Part shown: one piece after another, positions 1-8,798 of the stretch
Layout of the letters: each line of letters starts with the position of its first letter
How positions within the stretch are numbered: the first letter of the stretch is position 1
Assembly: GCA_017644005.1 (NCBI GenBank)
Contig: JAEPMJ010000001.1
Location: forward strand, 496,001-560,000
DNA: 64,000 nucleotides
Direction of reading: 5' to 3'
Source: Rhizobiaceae bacterium
Lineage (GTDB): Bacteria > Pseudomonadota > Alphaproteobacteria > Rhizobiales > Rhizobiaceae
Notes under the pieces: generated by a model
What the model was told of the DNA's origin: nothing
Databases searched by the model: none
What the model saw: only the letters and a program-made list of their open reading frames with translations
Translations under genes and position numbers: made by a program

Positions 1-302
<302 letters not shown>

Positions 303-363
303 TCAGCTCCTGGGCGCGAGGCCCGAATTTCAGTTGGTTAGGTTCTGATGCGCAGGGCGGCGT

Positions 364-660
364 TCAGCCGATAATGCCCATGATGTCGGATTCCTTCATG
401 ATCAGGAGATCCTCGCCGTTGAGCTTGACCTCGGTGCCCGACCACTTGCCGAACAGCACGCGGTCGCCTGCCTTGACGTCCAGCGGAACAACCTTGCCCG
501 CCTCGTCGCGAGCACCCGAACCGACGGCGATGATCTCGCCTTCGGATGGCTTTTCCTTCGCGGTGTCGGGGATGATGATGCCGCCAGTGGTCTTTTCCTC
601 AGAGTCGACGCGACGTACGACGACACGGTCGTGAAGCGGGCGGAACTTCGTTTTTGCCAT
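364..660 (-). CDS. groES: Co-chaperonin GroES
   Basis: A 98-residue co-chaperonin that caps GroEL. It begins with the typical [12 protein letters not shown] segment, has the mobile-loop region around [18 protein letters not shown] (residues 21-38), and has the usual length of about 95-104 residues. It is the first gene of the groES-groEL operon. Its promoter carries a CIRCE inverted repeat, so HrcA repression released by heat shock is the expected control. Confidence 0.98.
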   Translation of the reverse strand: MAKTKFRPLHDRVVVRRVDSEEKTTGGIIIPDTAKEKPSEGEIIAVGSGARDEAGKVVPLDVKAGDRVLFGKWSGTEVKLNGEDLLIMKESDIMGIIG

Positions 661-718
661 TTGTGTGATCCTCGAAGCGGAATATGAAATACCGTTTTCC
701 GGGCTCTCGCCGGATATG

Positions 719-745
719 TTGGCACTCGTCTTGGATGAGTGCTAA
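719..745 (-). promoter_or_regulatory. CIRCE operator (HrcA site) of groESL
   Basis: The inverted repeat TTGGCACTC-N9-GAGTGCTAA differs at one position in one arm from the canonical CIRCE TTAGCACTC-N9-GAGTGCTAA. It sits about 60 bases before the groES start. CIRCE is the binding site of the heat-shock repressor HrcA. No hrcA gene is in the window. Confidence 0.95.
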
Positions 746-831
746 CGCGCGGTGAAATATGGATTGCCGCCGGCAGAGTCAAGAAGCGGGAGCAAGTTCT
801 CGCGTGCTTCTAGCCATTTTCGCCGCCGGCG

Positions 832-1467
832 CTACGGCCGCTTGAACTGGCTTCGCTCCAGTTCGACCAGTTCCCGGCACACGCAGCCTTGGACGTGATC
901 GTTGACCAGTCCCATCGCCTGCATGAATGCGTAAACCGTAGTCGGGCCGACAAAGGTCCAGCCCATCGCCTTGAGCTGTTTGGATATGTGCGTCGAGACG
1001 TCGGTTGTCGGGTTTGTCTTGATATAGGCGAAATCGACAACCGCCGGCCGATCATCCTCCCCGGGTTCGAAAGACCAGAACCATTTGGCAAGCGAACCAT
1101 GCTCCTCGCACATTTCGACCGCCTTGCGGGCATTGTTGAACACCGACGCGATCTTTCCGCGGTGCCTGACTATGCCCGCGTTGTTCAGATGCAGGTCGAC
1201 ATGCCATTCGCCGTGAGACGCCAGTGTTTCGAAATCGAAACCGCTGAAGGCCTCCCGGAAGTTGTCGCGTTTGCGCAGTATGGTGATCCAGGACAGGCCC
1301 GACTGAAAACCCTCGAGGCAGATTTTCTCAAACAGCCGCTTGTCGTCTATGACGGGTCTTCCCCATTCGTGATCGTGATAATGAAGGTAGTCGGGTTCGT
1401 TGCCGTGCCAGAAGCACCTCTGTGCGCCGTCCGGCCCCTCGATCAGCCCGCTATCGCCATCCATCAT
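832..1467 (-). CDS. tag: DNA-3-methyladenine glycosylase I
   Basis: Base-excision repair enzyme that removes 3-methyladenine from alkylated DNA. The family start RCFWHG, the HDHEWG segment, the helix-hairpin-helix region FQSGLSWITILRKRDNF and the zinc-binding C-terminal pattern HVQGCVC are all present. The ATG at 1467 is chosen because GGGGGA stands seven bases before it; an in-frame ATG at 1515 has no ribosome site and would add 16 unconserved residues. Length is 211 residues, as usual for Tag. It is probably transcribed alone. Confidence 0.93.
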   Translation of the reverse strand: MMDGDSGLIEGPDGAQRCFWHGNEPDYLHYHDHEWGRPVIDDKRLFEKICLEGFQSGLSWITILRKRDNFREAFSGFDFETLASHGEWHVDLHLNNAGIVRHRGKIASVFNNARKAVEMCEEHGSLAKWFWSFEPGEDDRPAVVDFAYIKTNPTTDVSTHISKQLKAMGWTFVGPTTVYAFMQAMGLVNDHVQGCVCRELVELERSQFKRP

Positions 1468-1680
1468 TGACGCGTCCCCCGCAACAGATTGATTTACCTG
1501 CGGTTTACCAGACATTTCAACGCAGCGGTAACCACACCAAAAGGTTCATGCGGAAACTGGCATTTTAAGCAACCCGATTCACATTTCGGTTGCCCCCTCA
1601 CCCGACAATCGGAGCAACCGGCGCAGTCACCATCAGTGGCCGCTTCGCGCGTTTGAGTTTGTGTAACCAGTGAGTCCCTC

Positions 1681-2484
1681 ATGAAACGTGTTCTGCCGCT
1701 CCTTGCAGCGACCATACTAGCCGCCGGCACGCTCGCCGCTTCGGCGAACGACCGTTACGGCGAACGACCTCCGCTGGTCGTCAGCCCGGATCTCAGCGCG
1801 CCATGGGTGCTGCAGTTGCAGCGCGCGCCCGAGGGGCAGCGCGTCAGGGGCCTGCGCGGCGTGCGATTGGCGCCCGCCACACGCACGGTCATTCGCCGCG
1901 ACCGCCGCGCGCAGCAGCAGGTACGGGTTCGGCAGCGCGCGCAGGTTCCGCATGCAACTCGGCAGGTCGAACGCCCGGTTCAGGTCGCGTCCGCTGCTGC
2001 ACCCGCTCGAAGCGCGGCGGTGCAGATCGATCCGAAATACCTGCCGCAGACTGTCGACTATGCGGGGCCGCACAAACCCGGGACGATCGTCATCGATACC
2101 GCAACCAAATTTCTCTATCTCGTCGAGACCGGCGGCCAGGCGCGCCGCTATGGCGTTGGTGTCGGCAAGGAGGGCTTTCAGTGGACAGGGACGGAGACCA
2201 TTTCGCGGAAACGGCATTGGCCCGACTGGCGCCCGCCGGCGGAGATGATCGCGCGTGAAAAAAAGAAGGGGCGTATTCTGCCGGCTCACATGCCGGGCGG
2301 CCCTGCCAACCCGCTTGGCGCCCGCGCGCTTTATCTCGGATCCACGCTTTACCGCATTCACGGCACCAATGCTCCCTGGACGATCGGCGGCAACGTCTCA
2401 TCAGGGTGCATCCGCATGCGCAACGAGGATGTCATGGATCTTTACGAACGCGTGAAGGTCGGCACCAAGGTCGTCGTCGTCTGA
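1681..2484 (+). CDS. L,D-transpeptidase (YkuD domain), exported
   Basis: A 267-residue exported protein with signal peptide MKRVLPLLAATILAAGTLAASA, an Arg/Gln-rich linker (residues about 55-105) and a C-terminal YkuD domain (about 120-267). The catalytic pattern is visible as HGTN followed by SSGCIRM, with the nucleophile at Cys243. Such enzymes make 3-3 peptidoglycan cross-links or attach outer-membrane proteins to peptidoglycan, both prominent in Rhizobiales. It is a single gene followed by a strong palindrome. Which L,D-transpeptidase reaction it performs cannot be told from sequence. Confidence 0.9.
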   Translation: MKRVLPLLAATILAAGTLAASANDRYGERPPLVVSPDLSAPWVLQLQRAPEGQRVRGLRGVRLAPATRTVIRRDRRAQQQVRVRQRAQVPHATRQVERPVQVASAAAPARSAAVQIDPKYLPQTVDYAGPHKPGTIVIDTATKFLYLVETGGQARRYGVGVGKEGFQWTGTETISRKRHWPDWRPPAEMIAREKKKGRILPAHMPGGPANPLGARALYLGSTLYRIHGTNAPWTIGGNVSSGCIRMRNEDVMDLYERVKVGTKVVVV

Positions 2485-2535
2485 TATCGGTTGCGGGGGA
2501 CGGGCCGGCCTTGAGGGGATGAGCCGGACCGTCGC

Positions 2536-2573
2536 GAAAGGGCGACGCAGCCAGCTGGCTGCGTCGCCCTTTC
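2536..2573. terminator. Perfect 38-base palindrome, probable terminator
   Basis: The 38 bases from GAAAGGGCGACGCAGCCAG onward form a perfect palindrome with 19-base arms and no spacer. It begins 51 bases after the stop of the L,D-transpeptidase gene. The outer A/T pairs (GAAAG and CTTTC) suit a factor-independent terminator, although the T-tract after it is broken. Cruciform extrusion or a protein-binding role cannot be excluded. Confidence 0.65.
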
Positions 2574-2678
2574 ATATTCCGTCTTATTCTGTGGACCGTT
2601 CCGCCGCGCGAATTCCATTCACCGCAGGCAGCATTATCGTGTCGCACGGTTCGGGTGGACCGGGCTTGGGAGGTGCAT

Positions 2679-3542
2679 ATGGACGTTCTGATCACCGTTT
2701 TCCTGCCGCTCGCGCTGGCAATCATCATGTTTTCGCTCGGGCTCGGCCTGACGCTGGACGATTTCCGCCGCGTATTCGTTGCACCCAAGGCATTCGGAAT
2801 CGGGGCATTGTCGCAGATCGTTGTCCTGCCGGCCGTCGCCTATGCGACCGTGCTCTTGTTCAGGCTTCCCGCCGAACTGGCGGTTGGTCTGATGATCCTC
2901 TCGTTCTGTCCCGGTGGCGTGACCTCCAACATCCTGACGAAGTTCGCGCGCGGCGATCTCGCTCTATCGATCTCGCTGACCGGCGTCGTAAGCCTGGTGT
3001 CGGTGGTTACGGTGCCGCTTCTGGTTGCTTTCACGGCAGACCATTTCATGGGCGTGGAAGCGCCGCCTGTAAACGTCACGTCGCTCGCTGTCGCAATGTT
3101 CGCGATCACCGCCCTGCCCGTGGCGCTGGGGATGGTGGTGCGCCACTTCGCGCCCGGGCTGACCGGCATGATCGAGACATTCGTCGAGCGGCTGGCGGTC
3201 ATTCTGTTCGTGATCGTCGTTGTCGGCGCGCTGGCGGCCAACTGGACGCTGTTTGTCGATAATCTGGCGGTGCTGGGTCCAGCCGTCGTCGTGCTCAATG
3301 CCGTCCTCCTGGCGATCGGCCTCGGCCTGGCGCGGCTTTTCGCCCTCGACGGCCGGCAGGCGACCGCAATTTCCATAGAGACGGGAATCCAGAATGCGAC
3401 GCTTGGCATCACGGTCGGTTCATTGATCGTGGAACAGGTTTCGGCGCTGCCGCCGTTCAGCCTGCCATCGGGCGTCTACGGCATCACCATGTATGTCGTC
3501 AGCCTGCCCTTTGTTTTCTGGCGGCGAGGTTTGGTCGACTGA
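2679..3542 (+). CDS. Bile acid:sodium symporter (BASS) family transporter
   Basis: A 287-residue integral membrane protein made almost wholly of hydrophobic helices (nine to ten predicted by eye). It has the BASS hallmark FCPGGVTSNILTKFARGDLALS near residues 79-98 and the second half-repeat ETGIQNATLGITVG near residue 240. Members import organic anions with sodium; substrates in bacteria include pantoate and keto acids. The ATG at 2679 has GGGAGG seven bases before it, so the upstream in-frame start at 2655 is rejected. It converges with glcF four bases beyond its stop. Confidence 0.88.
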   Translation: MDVLITVFLPLALAIIMFSLGLGLTLDDFRRVFVAPKAFGIGALSQIVVLPAVAYATVLLFRLPAELAVGLMILSFCPGGVTSNILTKFARGDLALSISLTGVVSLVSVVTVPLLVAFTADHFMGVEAPPVNVTSLAVAMFAITALPVALGMVVRHFAPGLTGMIETFVERLAVILFVIVVVGALAANWTLFVDNLAVLGPAVVVLNAVLLAIGLGLARLFALDGRQATAISIETGIQNATLGITVGSLIVEQVSALPPFSLPSGVYGITMYVVSLPFVFWRRGLVD

Positions 3543-3545
3543 ACT

Positions 3546-4859
3546 CTAGCTGAAGCCGTCGCCTAGTGAGGACGGTTTCGGCCCGCCCCAGGCCCAGTCA
3601 AGCAGTTCCACCGTGTGGACGACCGGCATTCCCGCGCGGTCGGCAATCTGGGTGATGCAGCCAATGTTTCCGGCCGCCACGAGGTCGGCGCCGGTTGCCG
3701 CCAGGTTCTTCACCTTGCGGTCGCGTAGGCGCCCGGAAATATCCGGCTGCATGATGTTGTAGGTGCCGGCCGAACCGCAGCACAGATGCCCCTCGCGCGG
3801 TTCGACAATCTTGAAACCAGCCTTGGCGAGAAGCGCCTTGGGCGGGCGGGTGATCTTCTGGCCATGCTGCATGGAGCAGGCTGAGTGATATGCGATCGTG
3901 AGCGATGTTTCGGCTACCGGCTCCGGAAGGTCGAGCGTTTCGAGATATTCCGTCACGTCCCTGGCGAGCGCGGAAACCCGCGCGGCCTTTTCGGCATAGG
4001 CAGGATCGAGCCGCAACATGTGGCCGTAATCCTTGATCGTGGTGCCGCAACCCGATGCGGTAATCACGATTGCATCCAACCCGCCATTCTCCGCCACAGC
4101 GATCCATGCATCGACGTTGCGGCGCGCGTTTTCAAGCGCGGCTTGCTCGCGGCCCATATGGTGCACCAGCGCACCGCAGCATCCCTCGCCCTGTGCCACC
4201 ACGACCTCGATGCCGAGGCGGGTCAATAGCCGGATCGCCGCTTCGTTGATCGAGGGTTCAAGCACCGGTTGTGCACAGCCATTGAGCAAGGCAACGCGCC
4301 CTCGTTTTTTACCTTGCGCGGCATGAACCGAGGGTCGCGACGATGACGAAACCGGCGGAACGGACGCCGGCGCAAGCTTGAGCATCGCACCTACGGGCCG
4401 CAACGGCTTCATCGTCTCGAACAGACCGGCGAAGGGGCGGCCCAGTTTCGCCAGCTTGAGCGCGGCACGAAAACGACTTGGGTAAGGCAGCACCATCGCC
4501 AGCGTCGCCCGGATGAGCCGGTCGAAGAAGGGCCGGCGATAGGTCTTTTCGATATGCGCTCGGGCGTGATCGACAAGGTGCATGTAATTCACGCCGGACG
4601 GGCATGTCGTCATGCAGGCAAGGCACGAGAGGCAGCGGTCGATATGGGTGACGATCTGCTTGTCCGCCGGCCGGCCGTTTTCCAGCATGTCCTTGATCAG
4701 GTAGATGCGGCCGCGCGGACTGTCGAGTTCGTTGCCGAGCGTCACATAGGTCGGGCAGGTCGCGGTGCAGAAACCGCAATGCACGCATTTGCGCAGAATG
4801 CCGTCCGCCTCCGCAATGTGCGGATCGGCAAGCTGCTCGGCGGTGAACGATGTCTGCAC
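3546..4859 (-). CDS. glcF: Glycolate oxidase iron-sulfur subunit GlcF
   Basis: A 437-residue electron-transfer subunit of the membrane-associated glycolate oxidase, which turns glycolate into glyoxylate. Two 4Fe-4S motifs, CVHCGFCTATCP (near residue 27) and CLSCLACMTTCP (near residue 77), are followed by two CCG domains (EGCCGALVHHMG and HLCCGSAGTYN). It starts with GTG and is the last gene of the glc operon. The CCG domains probably bind a further cluster used in electron transfer. Confidence 0.96.
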   Translation of the reverse strand: MQTSFTAEQLADPHIAEADGILRKCVHCGFCTATCPTYVTLGNELDSPRGRIYLIKDMLENGRPADKQIVTHIDRCLSCLACMTTCPSGVNYMHLVDHARAHIEKTYRRPFFDRLIRATLAMVLPYPSRFRAALKLAKLGRPFAGLFETMKPLRPVGAMLKLAPASVPPVSSSSRPSVHAAQGKKRGRVALLNGCAQPVLEPSINEAAIRLLTRLGIEVVVAQGEGCCGALVHHMGREQAALENARRNVDAWIAVAENGGLDAIVITASGCGTTIKDYGHMLRLDPAYAEKAARVSALARDVTEYLETLDLPEPVAETSLTIAYHSACSMQHGQKITRPPKALLAKAGFKIVEPREGHLCCGSAGTYNIMQPDISGRLRDRKVKNLAATGADLVAAGNIGCITQIADRAGMPVVHTVELLDWAWGGPKPSSLGDGFS

Positions 4860-4874
4860 GCTACTCGCTTCGCC

Positions 4875-5252
4875 TCAAAGTACCCAGCTCTGCGGGTTCT
4901 TCATCGGCTCATCGCGCGTCAGCGCCTGAAGGCCGAAGATGCAGCGCAGAATGAACCAAACCGCCGTCGCCAGCATCAGCAGGAATCCGACGAGAACAAA
5001 GGCAAGTACAAAGCTGATCAGCGCGTAAAGCAAGCCGATCCAGAACGTGCGGATCGCCCATGTGTAGTGTGTCTCGACCCACGCATCGGAGCGGCCACGA
5101 TTAACATAGGCCAGCACGATGCCGATCAGCGGCGTGATGCCGATGATGAACCCCGCGAGATAAAGAATGTAGATCACCTGGACGTTGGTCTTGCCCGGCT
5201 CGAGCCAGGTGTCGGTCTGGCGTCCGGGCGGCGGCGTTTCCGTCTTTTCCAT
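4875..5252 (-). CDS. DUF4870-like small membrane protein
   Basis: A 125-residue protein with a short charged N-terminus and three hydrophobic segments (about residues 25-45, 65-90 and 90-112). The IYILYLAGFIIGITPLIGIVLAYVNR segment and the HYTWAIRTFWIGLL pattern resemble the DUF4870 family of small membrane proteins of unknown role. The ATG at 5252 has GAGAGGAAC before it. It lies between glcE and glcF on the same strand, so it is co-transcribed with glycolate oxidase and might act in the membrane with it; that is inference from position only. Confidence 0.8.
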   Translation of the reverse strand: MEKTETPPPGRQTDTWLEPGKTNVQVIYILYLAGFIIGITPLIGIVLAYVNRGRSDAWVETHYTWAIRTFWIGLLYALISFVLAFVLVGFLLMLATAVWFILRCIFGLQALTRDEPMKNPQSWVL

Positions 5253-5292
5253 TCTCGCAGTTCCTCTCGTCATTCGGTCGTATTTTAACCGA

Positions 5293-6495
5293 TCACGCGC
5301 TCGCGTACATTCGACCAGGGTTGAGAATCGTACGCGGGTCGAATTCGTTGCGAAGCCGGGCAGAAAGCGCTGCAAGGGCCGCCGGCTGCGGCTCGAAAAC
5401 CGGCACCGAAGCGCGAACGTCCTCCGCCGCGCGCAGAAGCGTTGCGTGCCCGCCGCCAAACTTTGCTACAGCCTGGCGCACCAGCGAGGCCTCGGCGTCG
5501 CCTTCCATGCGCAGCCAAACCAGGCCGCCCTGCCAGTCGTAGAAGACAGTCGCCGGGGCATGCTGACGGATCGCCAGCGCGACTTCGTGGCCCGCACTCG
5601 GCGCGACCGAAATGCGCCAGACCGGAGTTTCCGTACCGTCGGCGAAGGGCACGCAGTCGCGTATCCCGCGCCAAACGGCTCGGGAGTTCTCGCCGGTGCG
5701 CACATCGATGTGGCGGGCATCTGCGAACAGCTTCTTCAGCAACTCCACCCGGCTTTTCACCGAGGGACCGAAACCTTCGACGCGCACAAGCGTTGCTGCG
5801 TCGGAGCCGAGGTCGGCGACCGATCCGGCCACGCCTTCCGGCAGGTGCGCGGCTGACGAAACCTCGGCGCTCGACCCCATCGCCGCCGCCATGACGACAC
5901 AAGCCTGTTCGTCGGTCAGGCCGCGCAGCGCCAGCGTCGTTTCCTCCTCCGCAGCCGGCAGCACCTTGAAGGTAACATCGGTGACGACAGCCAGCGTGCC
6001 CCATGAGCCGGCCATCGCCTTCGACAGATCGTAGCCGGTGACGTTTTTCACCACACGCCCGCCGGATTTGAATGCTTCGCCACGCCCGGACACCGCGGCG
6101 ATGCCCAGCACGTGGTCACGGGCGGAACCGGCCTTCAGACGCCGGGGACCTGCGAGGTTGGCGGCCAGCACGCCGCCCAACGTGCCGCTGCCGCGGGTGC
6201 CAAGAAGCGACGAGCAGTCCATGGGTTCGAAGGCGAGTTGCTGGCCATGTTTTTCAATGAGCGTTTCGATATCCGCCAGTGGCGTCCCGGCGCGCGCTGA
6301 GAGAACCAGTTCCTCAGGCTCATAGAGCGTGACGCCTGTCAGCTTCGACAGGTCGAGCCGCTGTTCGGCCACGATCGGCCGGCCGATGCCGCGTTTGGTT
6401 CCGGCGCCGACAATCTCGAAGGTCGTTTCCTCCGCCACTGCCCATTTGACCGTGTCGAGCACTTCGGCAGCGGATGCTGGGCAAAACGTCGTCAC
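5293..6495 (-). CDS. glcE: Glycolate oxidase FAD-binding subunit GlcE
   Basis: A 400-residue FAD-linked subunit related to GlcD. The PCMH-type FAD site is seen in VGAGTKRGIGRP (near 29), GSGTLGGVLAANLAGPRR (near 102-120) and VVKNVTGYDLSKAMAGSWGTL (near 150-170). The start is GTG at 6495, sharing GTGA with the stop of the upstream VapC-like gene, so translation of glcE is probably coupled to that toxin gene. The usual order glcD-glcE-glcF is kept apart from two insertions. Confidence 0.95.
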   Translation of the reverse strand: MTTFCPASAAEVLDTVKWAVAEETTFEIVGAGTKRGIGRPIVAEQRLDLSKLTGVTLYEPEELVLSARAGTPLADIETLIEKHGQQLAFEPMDCSSLLGTRGSGTLGGVLAANLAGPRRLKAGSARDHVLGIAAVSGRGEAFKSGGRVVKNVTGYDLSKAMAGSWGTLAVVTDVTFKVLPAAEEETTLALRGLTDEQACVVMAAAMGSSAEVSSAAHLPEGVAGSVADLGSDAATLVRVEGFGPSVKSRVELLKKLFADARHIDVRTGENSRAVWRGIRDCVPFADGTETPVWRISVAPSAGHEVALAIRQHAPATVFYDWQGGLVWLRMEGDAEASLVRQAVAKFGGGHATLLRAAEDVRASVPVFEPQPAALAALSARLRNEFDPRTILNPGRMYASA

Positions 6496-6899
6496 GCGAA
6501 TTCGTCAACGTTTCGAGCCGGCATACCCATTCGACCCAGTTGGGTGACGGCCTTGCGGTCAAACGACACGAATACCTCGGCGCCCTTCGCAATCCCGGCG
6601 CTCGCGATAACACCGTCCGCAAAGTCGCCACCGGCCGCCAGCATGCGAAGCCCGGCGTCGATCGCCGCGCGGTCGGTAACAACATTGCCAGGCGCAGTGA
6701 CCGACCTGACGGCCGTCTCGAGGTCTTCGGCTCCGAAGCGATAGACGCTGCGCAACACCCATACCAGTTCACACAGGCACGGCAGCGAAACGACGACTCG
6801 CGCTGCAGCCGCCAGCAAACCAAGAGCAATGCGTGACTGCGCATCATCGTCGCGCGTAACGATGCGTACGAGAAGATTGGTATCGACCGCCAGCCTCAC
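6492..6899 (-). CDS. PIN-domain toxin, VapC type
   Basis: A 135-residue PIN-domain protein, the ribonuclease toxin of a type II toxin-antitoxin pair. The acidic residues of the active site are visible: Asp5 in LAVDTN, Glu in CLCELVW, Asp in GGDFADGVIA and Asp in FVSFDRKA. The GTG start at 6899 overlaps the antitoxin stop in GTGA; a longer reading from 6914 is possible but lies inside the antitoxin. Its own stop overlaps the glcE start in another GTGA. Family assignment is firm; toxicity is not shown by sequence. Confidence 0.9.
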   Translation of the reverse strand: MRLAVDTNLLVRIVTRDDDAQSRIALGLLAAAARVVVSLPCLCELVWVLRSVYRFGAEDLETAVRSVTAPGNVVTDRAAIDAGLRMLAAGGDFADGVIASAGIAKGAEVFVSFDRKAVTQLGRMGMPARNVDEFA

Positions 6900-7147
6900 A
6901 GCAAGCCTGCCCACCCTTTGGCAGTGGCCTCGTTCATCTCCTCGATCGTCGCAATTTTATCAGTCTTGCCAGCCAATATGCCGTAGGCCTTTTCCCAATC
7001 GCCCTTTGATCGCGCGGCACGGATCGACAATTCGCCATCGGGCAGCGTGTCGACCTCCACTTTCTGCCCGGGCTTCACGCCAAGGTGCCTCAGCAGGTCT
7101 TTTTTAAGGGTCACCTGACCCTTTGCCGTCACCGTCAATGTCGTCAT
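6896..7147 (-). CDS. AbrB/MazE-type antitoxin
   Basis: An 83-residue protein whose N-terminal half (TTLTVTAKGQVTLKKDLL, then HLGVKPGQKVEV) is the swapped-hairpin AbrB DNA-binding fold; the C-terminal tail (about residues 50-83) would wrap the toxin. It is paired with the PIN-domain gene by a GTGA overlap, the normal antitoxin-first order. The ATG at 7147 has GGAG upstream. A 24-base inverted repeat lies 29 bases before the start, as expected of an autoregulatory operator. Confidence 0.9.
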   Translation of the reverse strand: MTTLTVTAKGQVTLKKDLLRHLGVKPGQKVEVDTLPDGELSIRAARSKGDWEKAYGILAGKTDKIATIEEMNEATAKGWAGLL

Positions 7148-7175
7148 AGCTGGGACTCCATTCCTCATCGAGGGT

Positions 7176-7199
7176 AAGTAAGGCAATTTTGCCTTACTT
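7176..7199 (-). promoter_or_regulatory. Inverted repeat before the antitoxin gene (candidate operator)
   Basis: AAGTAAGGCAA-TT-TTGCCTTACTT is a perfect inverted repeat with 11-base arms and a two-base centre, between the glcD stop (7206) and the antitoxin start (7147). AbrB-type antitoxins commonly bind such palindromes. It could also act as an RNA hairpin between glcD and the rest of the operon. Confidence 0.65.
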
Positions 7200-7205
7200 T
7201 CAATC

Positions 7206-8702
7206 TCAAAACCTCGGGATGTCGGGAAACGGGATTTGCCCACGGCTGATGTGCATACGGCCCAGTTCGGCGCAGCGGCGCAGCTGGGGAAACACCTTGC
7301 CGGGGTTGAGCAGGTGGTTCGGGTCGAACGCGCATTTGACCCGCATCTGCTGGTCGAGATCGGCTTCGGTGAACATCTCCGGCATCAGGTCGCGCTTCTC
7401 GACACCTACGCCGTGTTCACCGGTCAGCACACCACCAACCTCGACGCACAGCCGCAAAATATCCGAGCCGAAATCCTCCGCCTTCTCCAGTTCGCCGGGC
7501 GTGTTGGCGTCGTACAGAATGAGCGGGTGCAGATTTCCGTCGCCGGCGTGGAAAACATTGGCAACACGCAGCCCGTATTTCTCCGACAGATCGCGCATGC
7601 CCGCCAGAACACGCGGCAACTCCTTGCGCGGGATCGTGCCATCCATGCAGTAATAATCCGGCGAGATGCGCCCGACCGCCGGGAAGGCCGCCTTGCGCCC
7701 GGCCCAAAAGGCCGCCCTCTCCTCTTCCGAGTTCGATGTCCGGCTCGCGGTACATCCGTTGCGGGTGGCGATTTCGGAGACGCGCCCGATCAGCCAGTCG
7801 ACCTCCGCGCGGGGCCCGTCGAGCTCCACGATGAGCAGGGCCTCAACATCCAGAGGGTAGCCGGCATGGACGAAATCCTCAGCGGCGCGGATCGCCGGCC
7901 GGTCCATCATTTCCATTCCGCCCGGTATAATGCCGGCGCCGATGATATCGGCCACACACTGGCCGGCGGCCTCGCTTGAGGGGAAACCAACAAGCATGGC
8001 ACGCGCGGTTTCGGGCTTCTGCAATATGCGCACCGTGACCTCGGTGACGACGCCCAGCAGACCTTCCGAGCCATTCATGATGCCAAGAAGATCGTAGCCT
8101 TCTGCATCCAGGTGCTTGCCGCCGAGCCGGATCACCTCGCCGTTCATCAGCACCATTTCGATGCCGAGCACATTGTTGGCCGTGAGGCCGTATTTCAGGC
8201 AGTGCACGCCGCCGGAGTTTTCCGCGACGTTGCCGCCGATCGAACAGGCGATCTGCGACGAAGGGTCGGGCGCATAATAAAAGCCGTCGGCTTCAACGGC
8301 ATGGGTGATGCCGAGATTGGTCACACCCGGCTGCGCCACCACAACGCGGTTCGGATAGTCGATTTCGAGGATGCGGTTGAAGCGGCTCATTACCAGCAGC
8401 ACAGCATCTTCCAGCGGTAGCGCACCGCCCGACAGCGAGGTGCCGGAGCCGCGCGGCACGACCCTGATGTTGCGTGCGTCGCAATATTTCAGGATGCGCG
8501 CCACCTGCGCCGTGGTTTCGGGCAGCACCACGACCAGAGGCAGCTGCTTGTAGGCAGTCAGGCCGTCAGTCTCGAAGGCGCGCATCTCGCGCTCGGTTTC
8601 GACGACCCCCTCGCCCGGCACGATCTGGCGCATGTCCGCGACGATATCGGCGCGGCTCTTAAGTGTCGCAGCATTGGGTTTCGGCATCACGAGGCCGGAC
8701 AT
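7206..8702 (-). CDS. glcD: Glycolate oxidase FAD-linked subunit GlcD
   Basis: A 498-residue FAD-dependent 2-hydroxy-acid dehydrogenase, the catalytic subunit of glycolate oxidase. The FAD-binding half has VVPRGSGTSLSGGALP (near 82-98), QIACSIGGNVAENSGG (near 150) and LKYGLTANNVLG; the FAD-oxidase C-terminal half ends with VFHAGDGNLHPLILYD, GVLTGEHGVGVEKR and NPGKVFP. The ATG at 8702 is preferred over 8723 because GGGAG stands eight bases before it. It heads the operon and is divergent from lutABC. Confidence 0.96.
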   Translation of the reverse strand: MSGLVMPKPNAATLKSRADIVADMRQIVPGEGVVETEREMRAFETDGLTAYKQLPLVVVLPETTAQVARILKYCDARNIRVVPRGSGTSLSGGALPLEDAVLLVMSRFNRILEIDYPNRVVVAQPGVTNLGITHAVEADGFYYAPDPSSQIACSIGGNVAENSGGVHCLKYGLTANNVLGIEMVLMNGEVIRLGGKHLDAEGYDLLGIMNGSEGLLGVVTEVTVRILQKPETARAMLVGFPSSEAAGQCVADIIGAGIIPGGMEMMDRPAIRAAEDFVHAGYPLDVEALLIVELDGPRAEVDWLIGRVSEIATRNGCTASRTSNSEEERAAFWAGRKAAFPAVGRISPDYYCMDGTIPRKELPRVLAGMRDLSEKYGLRVANVFHAGDGNLHPLILYDANTPGELEKAEDFGSDILRLCVEVGGVLTGEHGVGVEKRDLMPEMFTEADLDQQMRVKCAFDPNHLLNPGKVFPQLRRCAELGRMHISRGQIPFPDIPRF

Positions 8703-8752
8703 CGACATTTCTCCCGGCTGCATGGCGAAGGTGCTTTCGTCACGCAGACCGC

Positions 8753-8766
8753 GCCGTTATAACGGC
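8753..8766. promoter_or_regulatory. Perfect 14-base palindrome in the glcD-lutA intergenic region
   Basis: GCCGTTATAACGGC is a perfect palindrome 50 bases before the preferred glcD start and 54 before lutA. Its position between divergent catabolic operons suits a regulator site, but no matching regulator gene is next to it. Confidence 0.4.
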
Positions 8767-8798
8767 TGACGAGCAAGTGGGTTAAGTGCAAATTGCCT

